Assembly (NCBI GenBank): GCA_964410625.1
Contig: CAYPHY010000068.1
Location: 1 to 18,763 of the forward strand
DNA length: 18,763 nt
Source: CAYPHY01 sp964410625
GTDB lineage: Bacteria; Chloroflexota; Anaerolineae; Promineifilales; Promineifilaceae
Reading direction: 5' to 3'
Part shown: positions 1-6,901 of the stretch, piece after piece
Numbering within the stretch: position 1 is the stretch's first letter
Layout: every line of letters starts with the position of its first letter
Translations under genes and position numbers: made by a program
Notes under the pieces: model-generated
What the model was told of the DNA's origin: nothing
Databases searched by the model: none
Seen by the model: only the letters and a program-made list of their open reading frames with translations

Positions 1-875
1 TACTCGTAACCCCTGTAGCGCGATTTGCTAAATCGCGGCGCGATTTGCCAAATCGTCGCGATTTGCCAAATCGTCGCGATTTGCCAAATCGCGCTACAGG
101 CAATGAACAAAGCCAACTTCTCCTCCTTGGCTTTCTACTAGGGTTAGGTTTTCTCACCAAAGGGACAGTCTATTTGATGGCTCCGGTCATTGGGATAACG
201 CTGCTGATTCGCTATTGGAGAGCGTGGGATAGATTGGTTCGCGCTATTTTGCTGGTTTTTGTTCCCGCTTTCCTGCTCGGCGCGTTGTGGTGGGGGCGCA
301 ATCTGCTGGTCTATGGCGGGTTCGATGTGATGGGTAAGGCCGCCCACGATGCAGTGGTCGTCGGCCAGCCACGCACGGCCGAATGGATCGCCCAATACGG
401 TTTGATGGGGACTGTCGGCCGCTTCCTACGAACGACCTTCACCAGCTTTTGGGGGCAATTTGGCTGGATGGCCTTGCCTTTTCAGGGTTGGACGTTGTAT
501 GTGGCAGCAGGGGTGACGCTGTTGGCCTTACTTGGTTTGTTGCTTGGTGGAGGAGGGGAGGAGCAGGGGAGCAGAGGGGCAGGGGAGCAGAGGAGTAGGG
601 GAGATGGGTCATTTGTTATATTGTCTTTGCTGATCTTGTTCGCGTTTGGGTTACATATTGGTTACAACCTGACCTTTGTGCAGCATCAGGGGCGATATTT
701 GTTTCCGGCGCTGATTCCGATTGCGGCGGGGATGGCGTGGGGCTTGGCGTTTTGGTTGCGGCCGTTGACCAGGCGGTGGACGGCCGCTGGCTATTTGTTG
801 CCAATTGGATTAGCTTTTATCCTAGTCCCTTTAGCTTGGTACTCGTTATTTCGCATTGTCGTTCCTGGGCTTTAG
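1..875 (+). CDS. Polytopic membrane glycosyltransferase-like protein (GT39/DUF2142-like), 3' part
   Basis: The reading frame is open from base 3, so the gene begins outside the window; the TTG at 45 lies inside a repeat and is not a credible start. The visible part has about seven strongly hydrophobic segments. It carries family-style landmarks: GFLTKGT after the first helix, WWGRNLLVYG, SFWGQFGWM, and HQGRYLFPALIPIA near the C-terminus. These resemble GT-C membrane proteins of the GT39/DUF2142 type, which in known members use polyprenyl-phosphate sugars to glycosylate lipids or proteins at the membrane; the exact substrate is unknown. The catalytic N-terminal part is not visible. Two repeat-derived insertions lie in predicted loops: an RRDLPN hexapeptide repeated three times before the first visible helix, and a Gly/Glu/Arg-rich stretch around bases 548-606. 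Family assignment is moderate; membrane topology is secure. Confidence 0.7.
   Translation, partial: LVTPVARFAKSRRDLPNRRDLPNRRDLPNRATGNEQSQLLLLGFLLGLGFLTKGTVYLMAPVIGITLLIRYWRAWDRLVRAILLVFVPAFLLGALWWGRNLLVYGGFDVMGKAAHDAVVVGQPRTAEWIAQYGLMGTVGRFLRTTFTSFWGQFGWMALPFQGWTLYVAAGVTLLALLGLLLGGGGEEQGSRGAGEQRSRGDGSFVILSLLILFAFGLHIGYNLTFVQHQGRYLFPALIPIAAGMAWGLAFWLRPLTRRWTAAGYLLPIGLAFILVPLAWYSLFRIVVPGL
12..100. repeat. Palindromic repeat element inside a coding region
   Basis: The outer arms CCTGTAGCGCGATTTG (from 12) and CAAATCGCGCTACAGG (ending at 100) are perfect 16-base reverse complements. Between them sit 18-base tandem units, each containing the perfect palindrome CGATTTG-C-CAAATCG. The 18-base unit equals six codons (RRDLPN), so the frame of the surrounding membrane-protein gene stays open. 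It resembles a REP-type dispersed palindrome that expanded by tandem duplication. Confidence 0.85.
548..606 (+). repeat. G-rich low-complexity insert within the membrane protein gene
   Basis: An AGGGGAGCAG-like word recurs several times in a purine-rich, C-poor stretch. It is translated in frame as a Gly/Glu/Arg/Ser-rich hydrophilic segment between two membrane helices. Such words usually occur between genes, so an insertion tolerated in a loop is the simplest explanation. Confidence 0.6.
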
Positions 876-951
876 GCAGCACATCAAAGTTTCCTGCTTA
901 CAATTATTATAGCGATTAAGGATAACTTCATTTTCCCCTTTGATTTTACCT

Positions 952-986
952 GTTTATCTGATAAACTGATTAACAGTAAATCAGTT
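952..986. promoter_or_regulatory. Two overlapping palindromes ahead of the toxin-antitoxin pair, candidate operator
   Basis: GTTTATC-T-GATAAAC (952-966) is a perfect 15-base palindrome. Overlapping it, AACTGATT (964-971) and AATCAGTT (979-986) form perfect 8-base arms around a 7-base spacer. They end 14 bases before the AbrB-like start codon. A weak promoter match (TTGATT at 940, TAAACT at 962, 16-base spacing) would place the palindromes over the -10 region. Because AbrB/MazE-type antitoxins usually repress their own operon, these are likely its binding sites; that role is inferred. Confidence 0.5.
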
Positions 987-1000
987 CAATAGGAGAGGTA

Positions 1001-1255
1001 ATGTCAAGTCTCACATTGCAACTTGCGCAAAGAGGGGTGATCACGCTCCCAAAGTCCCTGCGCGAGTCCTATGGACTCAAACCAGGAGACTCATTTACCC
1101 TGCTTGACTTAGGTGGTGTTTTTATTCTTAGCCCACAACGCTCACAGATTGATGCTATTGCTGATCGAATCGCTGCTCAATTGATAGATAAAGGTGAAAC
1201 ATTAGAATCAATGCTTGAAGCCTTACGTGAGGAACGGGAAAAACGTGAAGAATAG
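1001..1255 (+). CDS. AbrB/SpoVT-MazE family antitoxin
   Basis: An 84-residue protein with an N-terminal swapped-hairpin AbrB fold signature: LQLAQRGVITLPKSLRESYGLKPGDSF-like spacing of the GxITLPK strand, then LKPGD and a second strand LLDLGGVFIL. The rest (from about residue 50) is helical and ends in a charged E/R/K tail, as expected for a segment that wraps a partner toxin. The start is firm: ATG at 1001 follows AGGAGAGG (991-998). It overlaps the downstream PIN-domain gene by 11 bases if that starts at GTG 1245, the usual layout of a type II toxin-antitoxin operon. Predicted role: bind and neutralise the PIN ribonuclease and repress the operon through the palindromes just upstream. The region looks more AT-rich than its neighbours, consistent with horizontal acquisition. 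Confidence 0.88.
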   Translation: MSSLTLQLAQRGVITLPKSLRESYGLKPGDSFTLLDLGGVFILSPQRSQIDAIADRIAAQLIDKGETLESMLEALREEREKREE

Positions 1256-1700
1256 GTTGCGTATCTTCCTGGATACAAGCGCTCTATTCTCAGCCATTTA
1301 CTCATCGTCAGGAGGTGCTCGCCTCGTACTGAAAATGGGGGAGGCGGCAGTCATATCTATATGGGTGGGGAATAAAGTTCTTAGTGAAGTAGATGCGGTA
1401 TTAATGCGCAAGTTTCCAGAAGGTAGGCCGCTATTTGCATTTCTTCTAGATCAAGCGAGCGTACAAACGGCTCCGCGGCCAATCGCAAAACATTTTAGGG
1501 AAGCATCAGAAATTACTGACTATGAACCAGATATGCAAGTTGTCGCTGAAGCATTAGCGGCCGACACAGATTATCTAATAACCTTTGATCGGAAACATCT
1601 TATAGATAGTCCAAAAGCCCATCTACTCCCATTTCCTGTTGGAACAGCCAGTGATTTTTTGAACTGGTATCGCGAGAAAACAAGTAAAGGCGAAAGCTAG
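1245..1700 (+). CDS. PIN-domain ribonuclease toxin (VapC-like)
   Basis: A PIN-domain protein of about 151 residues. The first metal-binding aspartate is in IFLDTSALF near the N-terminus. A mid-protein acidic residue occurs in VLSEVDAVL. The C-terminal acidic cluster is visible as EPDMQVVAEAL, then ADTDYLITFDRKHL. These are the hallmarks of Mg-dependent PIN nucleases (VapC and relatives, COG1569-like), which cleave RNA and stop growth when free. I chose GTG at 1245: it overlaps the antitoxin stop by 11 bases, follows GAGG/CGGGAA upstream, and puts the LDTSALF strand about seven residues in. TTG 1215 and TTG 1257 are alternatives. Co-transcription with the AbrB-like antitoxin is very likely. 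Confidence 0.85.
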   Translation: MKNRLRIFLDTSALFSAIYSSSGGARLVLKMGEAAVISIWVGNKVLSEVDAVLMRKFPEGRPLFAFLLDQASVQTAPRPIAKHFREASEITDYEPDMQVVAEALAADTDYLITFDRKHLIDSPKAHLLPFPVGTASDFLNWYREKTSKGES

Positions 1701-1714
1701 ATTTTACTTTGTGG

Positions 1715-1757
1715 GGCAAGTGGAAACGGCGATGCCATACGTGATTCTCCACTTGCC
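1715..1757. terminator. Long perfect inverted repeat between convergent genes
   Basis: GGCAAGTGGA (1715-1724) and TCCACTTGCC (1748-1757) are perfect 10-base complements separated by 23 bases. It lies between the end of the PIN gene (plus) and the stop of the minus-strand small gene, so it could end transcription from both sides. There is no clear T-run, so a classic intrinsic terminator is not certain. Confidence 0.4.
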
Positions 1758-1990
1758 TATACAATTGTCGAGCCTGTTGAAGTGAGCGGTGTTATCTCCC
1801 AGGCAAGTATATCATAGCGCAAGGTCAATTGCTGAATCTGGTCGTTGGGGAGCATGATCAACACATGACGGCCGTCCTCATCCAACCACTGCCGCCCCTG
1901 CCCAACGGATTGCCAGCGGCCGTCAATCTGTACTTGCCGTACCTGAACTGCCCCATCCGCCAGGAACCTACAATCTACCGCGACCTTCAT
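1757..1990 (-). CDS. Small hypothetical protein
   Basis: A protein of 77 residues with no family I recognise. It is rich in alternating hydrophobic residues with probable beta strands (VAVDCRFL, VQVRQVQIDGRW, HVLIMLPN, LTLRYDILAWEI) and a GRQW.DEDGRHVLIM segment; no membrane segment or signal peptide is visible. I chose ATG at 1990, preceded by AAAGG about 12 bases upstream. A longer start, GTG at 2026, overlaps the glycosyltransferase stop by four bases (GTGA) and would add a 12-residue basic leader; coupling makes it possible. It is the last gene of the minus-strand envelope run. Confidence 0.6.
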   Translation of the reverse strand: MKVAVDCRFLADGAVQVRQVQIDGRWQSVGQGRQWLDEDGRHVLIMLPNDQIQQLTLRYDILAWEITPLTSTGSTIV

Positions 1991-2022
1991 AAATAATCTT
2001 TTACCTTTTATTACCTTTCCGA

Positions 2023-2859
2023 TCACTGTTTACTGCTTACCGTCCCCTGTTGCCACAAGCGCCTCAACTTCCAATACTTCACCCACTCATAATAAGCGAG
2101 ATAGAGGCTGAGGCGCAAGCCATGCAGCCCATCCATGAATCCTTTTAGCGTCACAAAACGCCACCAGAATTGTCGCAGTGGCTGGAGGATGAAGTTGTGC
2201 GGCCGCGGCCGAATCCCATCCCCCTTCATCAGCCCGGCGTCGTGGTCGGTATAGGCTCGTTGTTTGGCATGGAAGTGGGCCGGATCGCGGTAGTTGAGGT
2301 GGATCAGCGAAGTTTGCAGATAGCCGATGTCACCGTCCACTTCCGCAATTTCGTGGACAGGGCGGGTATAGCGAGCGCGGCCGAGCTTCAGCAAGCGTAA
2401 CTGATAGTCGGGAAACCAGCCTGCGCCGCGTGTCAGCTTACCAAAAATATAGTTGTGACGTGGCACAAACCAGGCACTTTCTGGCCGCTCGGCAATCACT
2501 CGGCGTATCTCCTGCCCCAGTTCCGGCGTTCCACGCTCGTCGGCATCCACAAAAAAGACCCAATCCGTGCGGAAGCTTTCCTCGTTGACCAGGCTATCGA
2601 GTGCTGCATTGCGCTGTTGGGCATAGTTCTCAAAGCGATGCTGGTTGACTTTGGCTCCAGCGGCGGTGGCAAGCGCGGCCGTCTCATCCGTGCTAAATGA
2701 ATCAAAAACGACCACCTGATCCGCCCACCCCAAACTGCGAATACACTCCCCAATATGCGCTGCCTCGTTCAGCGTCAGGATAACGGCCGTTACGCTTTCC
2801 TTAGCAATGCCGTGAATTGGAGTTCGATTATCACTAACTTTCCACTCACCACTCACCAC
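2023..2859 (-). CDS. Family 2 glycosyltransferase, WaaE/KdtX-like
   Basis: A 278-residue GT-A fold glycosyltransferase. The nucleotide-sugar binding strand is VTAVILTLNEAAHIGECI (residues ~23-40), followed by ADQVVVFDSFSTDET and the metal/UDP-binding motif WVFFVDADERG around residue 100-110. The pattern FGKLTRGAGWFPDYQLRL and the RYTRPVHE segment are typical of the WaaE/KdtX branch, which adds glucose or similar sugars to cell-surface glycans. The C-terminal end is basic and aromatic, probably membrane-associated. The start is GTG at 2859, located in a GTGAGTGG-type repeat 16 bases downstream of the lipoprotein gene; with no other Met/Val start before the first strand it is the best choice, but the first ~20 residues may be repeat-derived. 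Probably part of an envelope operon with the lipoprotein and LCP genes. Confidence 0.85.
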   Translation of the reverse strand: MVSGEWKVSDNRTPIHGIAKESVTAVILTLNEAAHIGECIRSLGWADQVVVFDSFSTDETAALATAAGAKVNQHRFENYAQQRNAALDSLVNEESFRTDWVFFVDADERGTPELGQEIRRVIAERPESAWFVPRHNYIFGKLTRGAGWFPDYQLRLLKLGRARYTRPVHEIAEVDGDIGYLQTSLIHLNYRDPAHFHAKQRAYTDHDAGLMKGDGIRPRPHNFILQPLRQFWWRFVTLKGFMDGLHGLRLSLYLAYYEWVKYWKLRRLWQQGTVSSKQ

Positions 2860-2878
2860 TGACCACTCTCCACTCTCA
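2841..2878 (-). repeat. GTGAGTGG/GAGTGG tandem repeat at a gene junction
   Basis: On the minus strand, GAGTGGAGAGTGGTCAGTGG followed by two GTGAGTG units forms an imperfect 7-8 base tandem. It contains both the TGA stop of the lipoprotein gene and the GTG start of the glycosyltransferase gene. Confidence 0.7.
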
Positions 2879-4996
2879 AGGTGTCCGCTGCAAGCTTAAA
2901 TGATAACCGCCCCCTTCGTCAAAAAACTCGCGGATCACCACTTGCCAACGGCCGCTTGTTGGAATGGTAAACGTAGTGATTGACTCCGCACTGCCCGCCG
3001 CGCTCTCGTCTACTTCTAACGCTATCACGCCATCCGGCCCTTGCAACGCGACGATTAAATCACTGCGTACATCCATTGGCTGGACAGTGACATTTACCAC
3101 ATCCCCTTGTTGAGCATTAAACACCCAGCCGGAAGCGGCGTCGGGGTGGACAACTCCCACCACGCTATCCCCATAGGCCAACGCACCGGCGCTTTCCGGC
3201 GTGGCCGGGGGAATGGTCTGGAGCGAAATCTCATAGTCACCCGCCTGCCCATTATAGTCTTGCACCAGGATGATATATTGGCCGTCCTGGGTGATAGCAT
3301 ATTCAATGCGCTCTGGTTGGCCGGCCATAAATTTATCGGCCGCCGCAATGCGCTCAATCGTCGGGTCAAGCAACCACACATCCAGATCGAGATAACCGGC
3401 GAGTGGGTTGGCCTCAATGACAATCTGATCCCCGGTCCGCGCCTGGAAGAACCACGCCTGTGCTTCCTGGGCCATCAGCGATTCTTGCTTGCGATCACCC
3501 AAGATAAGATCGCCGGCATCGTAGAAATTGGCGACACCCATATCCGCTTCGTCAAGCGAGACGGTATAGCCGCCACCCTGGCCGGAGAAACTGCTGACGA
3601 TGATCGAATAGGTGCCACTTAATGGTAATTCAAAGCCGACCACCACTTCCGGATCGCCGCTGAAGCCTTCATCCAACGCGACCAGACGTTGTCCGTCTGG
3701 CCCATAGACATTGAGGATAACATCAAACGCGCTGCTGGTTGGTTCGACGACAATGCTCACTTGCTGCCCGGCCGCACCGTCATACGTCCAGATGTGTTGG
3801 TTATCGGGGGGCAATTCGCCCTGGATCGCCTGGCCCAACTCGATACGGCCGCCGTCGCTATAACGTGGCTGTTCCACCTGGGCGATAGAGAGCGTATAGC
3901 GGCCGGTCTCCTGGAAAAAGTCGCTGACTTCGGCCACATAGATACCCGCTTGTGGTAAGAAGAGATCGGCCGCCACCTCCGTATCTCCGGCAAAACCGTT
4001 GTCTATTCGCGCAATCGTTTCTCCACCTGGGCCGAAGATGGTCAGCGTCAGATCGAGGTGGGGATCGTCCGGCCGTAAGCCAAGCGTGACATAGCGATTA
4101 CCGGATGTGGGGAATGACCATAAATCGTTCAACCCCTGGCGCAAAGTCCCGGCAATACGTCCTTCTTCGGGCAGTTGTCCCAGCACCGTCGTCGCCTCCG
4201 TCGCGCTGTCGGCACCGCCGACGGGATAGACAACGATAGCGGCTATCATTTGCATGAACGTGTTGGCGAACCGCTCCCATTCATTGACGGCCGCGCCCAG
4301 CAACACGACCAGCGGAGCGGCCGGTGTTTCCGGCTGGGCAGAGGGGGGAAGAAACAGCAAAATCCGCGTTTGGACATTCTGCCCCGCCGCCCCAACAGGC
4401 GAGCCGGTGACTTCAACCATCGCCCCACCGATCCCATTGCTGGAAGTGATAGGGGCTGCCGGGCCGAGCGGTTGAATAGCCGGTTGTAATTGCCCTAATA
4501 ACACGGCCAGTGTGTCGGCCGCGCTGCCGGTGGAGGCTGCGGGATCGGCCGCCACGCGGACCACTTGCACATACGCCCCTGTTTCAATCCCCTTTCCGGC
4601 TAACAAGCTGCGCCCCGTGCGGTCCGTATCACTTGCCAACAAGATGCCGACGCCGAGCTGGTTAACGGCCGTTGGCGTGTCCAGTTGCGCGGAGAGATCA
4701 ACCCAATCGCCCGGAATATTCAACTGTACACCGGCTGCTTCACCACCAATGCTTTTCCAGCTATCTCCGGCCGGCACAGAGGTGGGGGCGACCTGTGGGA
4801 TGGTTGTTGGCTCGATGGTTGCGGGAGGCGTGATCGAGGGTTCATTCTCCTGGCGGGCAATGGCAACCGAGGGCGTTACGCCTGGTTCCGCTTCCTGGGT
4901 AAGCTGGTTGTTGGGGTCAACGAGAGGGCGGCAAGCAGTAACTGCTGTAATAAGAAAACCAAAGACGATGACCCGCAGACGCCGCTTTTGCATCAT
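2876..4996 (-). CDS. Lipoprotein with four PPC-like beta-sandwich repeats
   Basis: A 706-residue secreted protein. A basic start (MMQKRRLR) and hydrophobic helix lead to a lipobox V19-T-A-C22, so it should be lipid-anchored outside the membrane. Residues ~30-76 are a Pro/Thr-rich linker. Residues ~78-260 form a separate domain (IPGDWVDL, VQVVRVAAD, TRILLFLPP) that I cannot name. Four repeats of about 100 residues follow (~275-375, 380-483, 495-593, 605-703). Each has the pre-peptidase C-terminal (PPC) pattern D.dl.l.v.gP.G..i...d, then P.sG.Y.v.v..f....G.Y.lsl. PPC domains normally accompany secreted hydrolases; no catalytic domain is visible here, so it may bind or present something at the surface. 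Either ATG of the ATG-ATG pair is possible. It lies between the LCP and glycosyltransferase genes. Confidence 0.85.
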   Translation of the reverse strand: MMQKRRLRVIVFGFLITAVTACRPLVDPNNQLTQEAEPGVTPSVAIARQENEPSITPPATIEPTTIPQVAPTSVPAGDSWKSIGGEAAGVQLNIPGDWVDLSAQLDTPTAVNQLGVGILLASDTDRTGRSLLAGKGIETGAYVQVVRVAADPAASTGSAADTLAVLLGQLQPAIQPLGPAAPITSSNGIGGAMVEVTGSPVGAAGQNVQTRILLFLPPSAQPETPAAPLVVLLGAAVNEWERFANTFMQMIAAIVVYPVGGADSATEATTVLGQLPEEGRIAGTLRQGLNDLWSFPTSGNRYVTLGLRPDDPHLDLTLTIFGPGGETIARIDNGFAGDTEVAADLFLPQAGIYVAEVSDFFQETGRYTLSIAQVEQPRYSDGGRIELGQAIQGELPPDNQHIWTYDGAAGQQVSIVVEPTSSAFDVILNVYGPDGQRLVALDEGFSGDPEVVVGFELPLSGTYSIIVSSFSGQGGGYTVSLDEADMGVANFYDAGDLILGDRKQESLMAQEAQAWFFQARTGDQIVIEANPLAGYLDLDVWLLDPTIERIAAADKFMAGQPERIEYAITQDGQYIILVQDYNGQAGDYEISLQTIPPATPESAGALAYGDSVVGVVHPDAASGWVFNAQQGDVVNVTVQPMDVRSDLIVALQGPDGVIALEVDESAAGSAESITTFTIPTSGRWQVVIREFFDEGGGYHLSLQRTP

Positions 4997-5103
4997 TTAG
5001 TCGGCTTTCTGCGATTGGCTGCCCACGCATTTGCTTCCCCGGCCGACCAGACGCCAACCACGGCGCAGACCGGCTGGTAACAAACGGATCAGTAACGAAC
5101 TGG

Positions 5104-5145
5104 CCCACGAAGTGACCCACGAAGTAACCCACGAAGTAACCCACG
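5104..5145. repeat. 12-base tandem repeat between the LCP and lipoprotein genes
   Basis: The unit CCCACGAAGTAA occurs about 3.5 times (5104, 5116, 5128, and a partial copy at 5140). The unit length is a multiple of three, so it stays open in several frames and creates spurious reading frames. Nothing else recognisable is in the 211-base gap. Confidence 0.8.
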
Positions 5146-5207
5146 TAGGCCGGGAACAGTTGATTGTGGGAGCTATTCCGGTCGCCTCGGATGAGCGACT
5201 GTCATAT

Positions 5208-6638
5208 TTAGGGAATTTGCCAATCGTTGCCGAGAATGACCAGAATATCATAGTCGCCATCAGGATTGCTGCCATTGCTTACGTTCAGTGGAGGAACTTG
5301 CATGGACTGGACTAGGAATTGCACAGTATTGGGATGAGAGCCATAGTCAATGATTTGTGTCGTGTTGTATGTGGATGAGTCGGCATTACCCACTTCGACC
5401 ACATTGACATCGAGTTGTTGCAAATAGAGTTGGGTTTCGGCCGCAAAGCCGATGCGGTCGGTCCCGTTATAAACCGCCACTCGCGCGTTTTCTTCGAGCA
5501 TCAATTCGGGCAAGGCTTCGACGGCCGGGGTGGGGATGGCAGCCGGGGCAAAGATTTCATCGCGCAAGACGCGGATTTTATCTCGCACCGGAACTAACAC
5601 CTGGCGGCCGTCGGGCGTGGTCTCGTTATACACATAGTCGAAATCGAGGACGGCCGTGCGGATATTTTGCGGATCAATATCTTGGGCTAATAGGGCTAAC
5701 TGGAGCGACTCTTCCAGCGTCAGATTTGTACGCACATTGTCTTGCAGCGTTTGCCACAACTGCGGCGCGCGCACCAGAAGTTGGGGAATCATGTCCACTT
5801 GCGCCACCTGGTCGCGTGCGGCCATCAACACTTGTTGCTGCCGCGCGGCGCGATCTACATCGCCGCCAAAGGTGGCACGAGTACGGGCATATTTCAGCGC
5901 AGTCGCCCCGTCCAGGCGGTGTTGTCCCGCTTCAATGTGAAACGGATCGTAGCCATAACAATTGTCGGGATAGGAGGTGTCATCAATCGCTTCAGGGACG
6001 TTGATGACGATCCCACCAATGAGATCAACTACTTCCACAAAAGCGTTAAAGTCAACGGTCACATAGTAGTGGATGGGGATGCCCAGAAAGGCCTCGACAG
6101 TCTCCACCGCCAGCGCGGGGCCACCGCCAGGGACTTCGTATATTTGTCCGAAGTAATAGGCCTGATTAATGCGATCAACACCAAAATCGGGGATTTCGAC
6201 CCATAAATCGCGCGGCAAGGAGAGCATGGCCGCCGTCTTGCTCAGCGGATCAATGGTTGCCACCATCATGCTATCCGTGTGGGTTGGCCCTTCTTCGTCG
6301 CAACGCTGGTCAACGCCCATCAGCAGAAAATTGACCCGCCCCTCTCCCGACCAGGGTTGGATGGATGGCGGTTCAATCGCGGCTATCTCTTCGGCCGCCG
6401 GATCAGCCACCACATCTTCAGTTGTGCCTGTGGTGGTATTTTCCTCTACGACAGGGCTAAACTGTGGGCCTGCTACCGGGACGGCAGGGACAAGCCCCTG
6501 CACCGTGCGGTAGAGCCATATGGAACTAGCGACCAAAAAAGCGGCCGCGACCAGAAAAAGGACTCCCAAGGCCCATAATGGTAGTCTTATACCTGAATTG
6601 CGTTGGCGCCTGGGCGAATTGGCTGGGTTGGTTGCCAT
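5208..6638 (-). CDS. LytR-CpsA-Psr (LCP) family glycopolymer ligase with LytR_C domain
   Basis: A 476-residue membrane-anchored protein. One transmembrane helix lies at residues ~20-42 (PLWALGVLFLVAAAFLVASS), followed by an acidic, Thr-rich linker. The LCP domain (~98-280) shows GRVNFLLMGVDQR, HTDSMMV, SLPRDLWVEIP, GVDRINQAYYFG, GGIVINVPEAIDD and LKYARTRATFGGDVDRAARQQ, including the Arg and Asp residues that bind the polyprenyl-pyrophosphate in LCP enzymes. The C-terminal ~110 residues (RVAVYNGTDRIGFA, ..., YDILVILGNDW) match a LytR_C domain. LCP enzymes transfer polyprenyl-linked glycopolymers to the cell wall or proteins outside the membrane. Start ATG 6638 has a weak Shine-Dalgarno sequence but an excellent extended -10 promoter about 33 bases upstream. 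It heads the envelope run with the lipoprotein and glycosyltransferase. Confidence 0.93.
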   Translation of the reverse strand: MATNPANSPRRQRNSGIRLPLWALGVLFLVAAAFLVASSIWLYRTVQGLVPAVPVAGPQFSPVVEENTTTGTTEDVVADPAAEEIAAIEPPSIQPWSGEGRVNFLLMGVDQRCDEEGPTHTDSMMVATIDPLSKTAAMLSLPRDLWVEIPDFGVDRINQAYYFGQIYEVPGGGPALAVETVEAFLGIPIHYYVTVDFNAFVEVVDLIGGIVINVPEAIDDTSYPDNCYGYDPFHIEAGQHRLDGATALKYARTRATFGGDVDRAARQQQVLMAARDQVAQVDMIPQLLVRAPQLWQTLQDNVRTNLTLEESLQLALLAQDIDPQNIRTAVLDFDYVYNETTPDGRQVLVPVRDKIRVLRDEIFAPAAIPTPAVEALPELMLEENARVAVYNGTDRIGFAAETQLYLQQLDVNVVEVGNADSSTYNTTQIIDYGSHPNTVQFLVQSMQVPPLNVSNGSNPDGDYDILVILGNDWQIP

Positions 6639-6670
6639 TGTTCTCGACTCTTCGCAAAAATGCGCAAGGC

Positions 6671-6698
6671 ATTATAGCACGGGTGACAATTGGCGCAA
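6671..6698 (-). promoter_or_regulatory. Promoter of the LCP gene
   Basis: On the minus strand a perfect TATAAT (6676-6671) is preceded by TGC, giving an extended -10, with TTGCGC (6698-6693) at 16-base spacing. Transcription would start near 6664, leaving a leader of about 26 bases before ATG 6638. Confidence 0.6.
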
Positions 6699-6800
6699 TT
6701 CCCCCAGGGGTATAAATTAGTTGGGGCGGAGCGGCAAGGTTTGGGGAACCGCGCCGGTCCAGGTAAGGGGTGGGGGTGCGGTGGCGCGGTTATTTATTGC

Positions 6801-6827
6801 TTGTCCTACATCCATTCATGCTATATT
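6801..6827 (+). promoter_or_regulatory. Candidate promoter of the DUF4332 gene
   Basis: TATATT (6822-6827) preceded by TGC forms an extended -10. TTGTCC at 6801 is a -35 candidate with short 15-base spacing. The leader to ATG 6902 would be about 68 bases. The rest of the divergent 263-base gap, apart from the LCP promoter, shows no other feature. Confidence 0.4.
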
Positions 6828-6901
6828 CTCTGTAAAGGCGTAGGGTCAGGTGGTCTGCCCTCTTATGAACACAAGCATATCAACCATACAGGAGGTTACT
6901 G

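Noticed and set aside
45..100. TTG at 45 as the true start of the membrane protein
   Set aside because: It lies within the palindromic repeat, the frame is open to the window edge, and no ribosome site precedes it.
4512..5000. 162-codon plus-strand open frame opposite the lipoprotein gene
   Set aside because: Antisense shadow of the signal peptide and linker region; low-complexity and without a ribosome site.
5031..5315. Plus-strand open frame with HEVT repeats
   Set aside because: The repeats come from the 12-base tandem and the frame runs into the LCP gene on the other strand.
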